16,695 nt of DNA from Holtermannia corniformis (taxonomy: Eukaryota; Basidiomycota; Tremellomycetes; Holtermanniales). The notes below the pieces were generated by a model. It was not told the origin of the DNA and did no database searches. It worked only from the letters and a program-made list of their open reading frames with translations. The DNA lies in contig BCIJ01000056.1 of the NCBI GenBank assembly GCA_001599935.1, positions 1 to 16,695 on the forward strand, in the 5' to 3' direction. The position numbers and the translations under genes are program-made. This document shows, in pieces, positions 16,671-16,695 of the stretch (positions within the stretch are counted from its first letter, which is position 1; every line of letters starts with the position of its first letter).

Positions 16671-16695
16671 AAGGTCACTCACGCACGCCCTATTG

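Overview
The window looks like draft genomic sequence from a basidiomycete fungus. The genes carry many very short spliceosomal introns (about 41-64 bp, GT..AG with a CTRAY-like branch site). They include a mitochondrial COQ4, an A1 aspartic protease and a zinc-induced-facilitator-like MFS transporter. The mobile elements are a chromodomain Ty3/gypsy LTR element, a Crypton-like tyrosine recombinase and the tail of a KDZ transposase, a mix typical of Basidiomycota. I cannot name the species. Four N bases and several single-base frame breaks in homopolymer runs point to a draft assembly.

Left third (1-3300) is a nested transposon zone. It opens with the chromodomain end of a Ty3/gypsy pol gene, followed by a 2.1 kb tail and a 408 bp 3' LTR (2442-2849, TGTTA...TAACA). 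The tail carries an intron-containing gene on the opposite strand that encodes a Cys-cluster/coiled-coil protein. The LTR has landed inside a Crypton-like gene on the minus strand, whose reading frame runs exactly up to the LTR edge.

Next (3.3-5.8 kb) are three small minus-strand ORFs with no family I recognise. Two neighbouring genes (128 and 103 aa), each behind a TATA box, carry two copies apiece of the same gapless 28-residue motif. A third ORF (69 aa) carries its own internal duplication of a WxW motif. This is the most novel-looking part of the window.

The middle (6.0-14.3 kb) is ordinary host sequence: COQ4 (minus) and a secreted aspartic protease (plus) read from a shared promoter region of about 290 bp. 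Then come three minus-strand genes: a single-pass membrane/coiled-coil protein of unknown function, an MFS transporter with at least ten introns (one of GC-AG type), and a GNAT acetyltransferase.

The right end (14.7-16.7 kb) holds a multi-exon gene matching only the C-terminal part of KDZ transposases. Beyond its 5' side is a duplicated 76 bp unit containing 42 bp palindromes.
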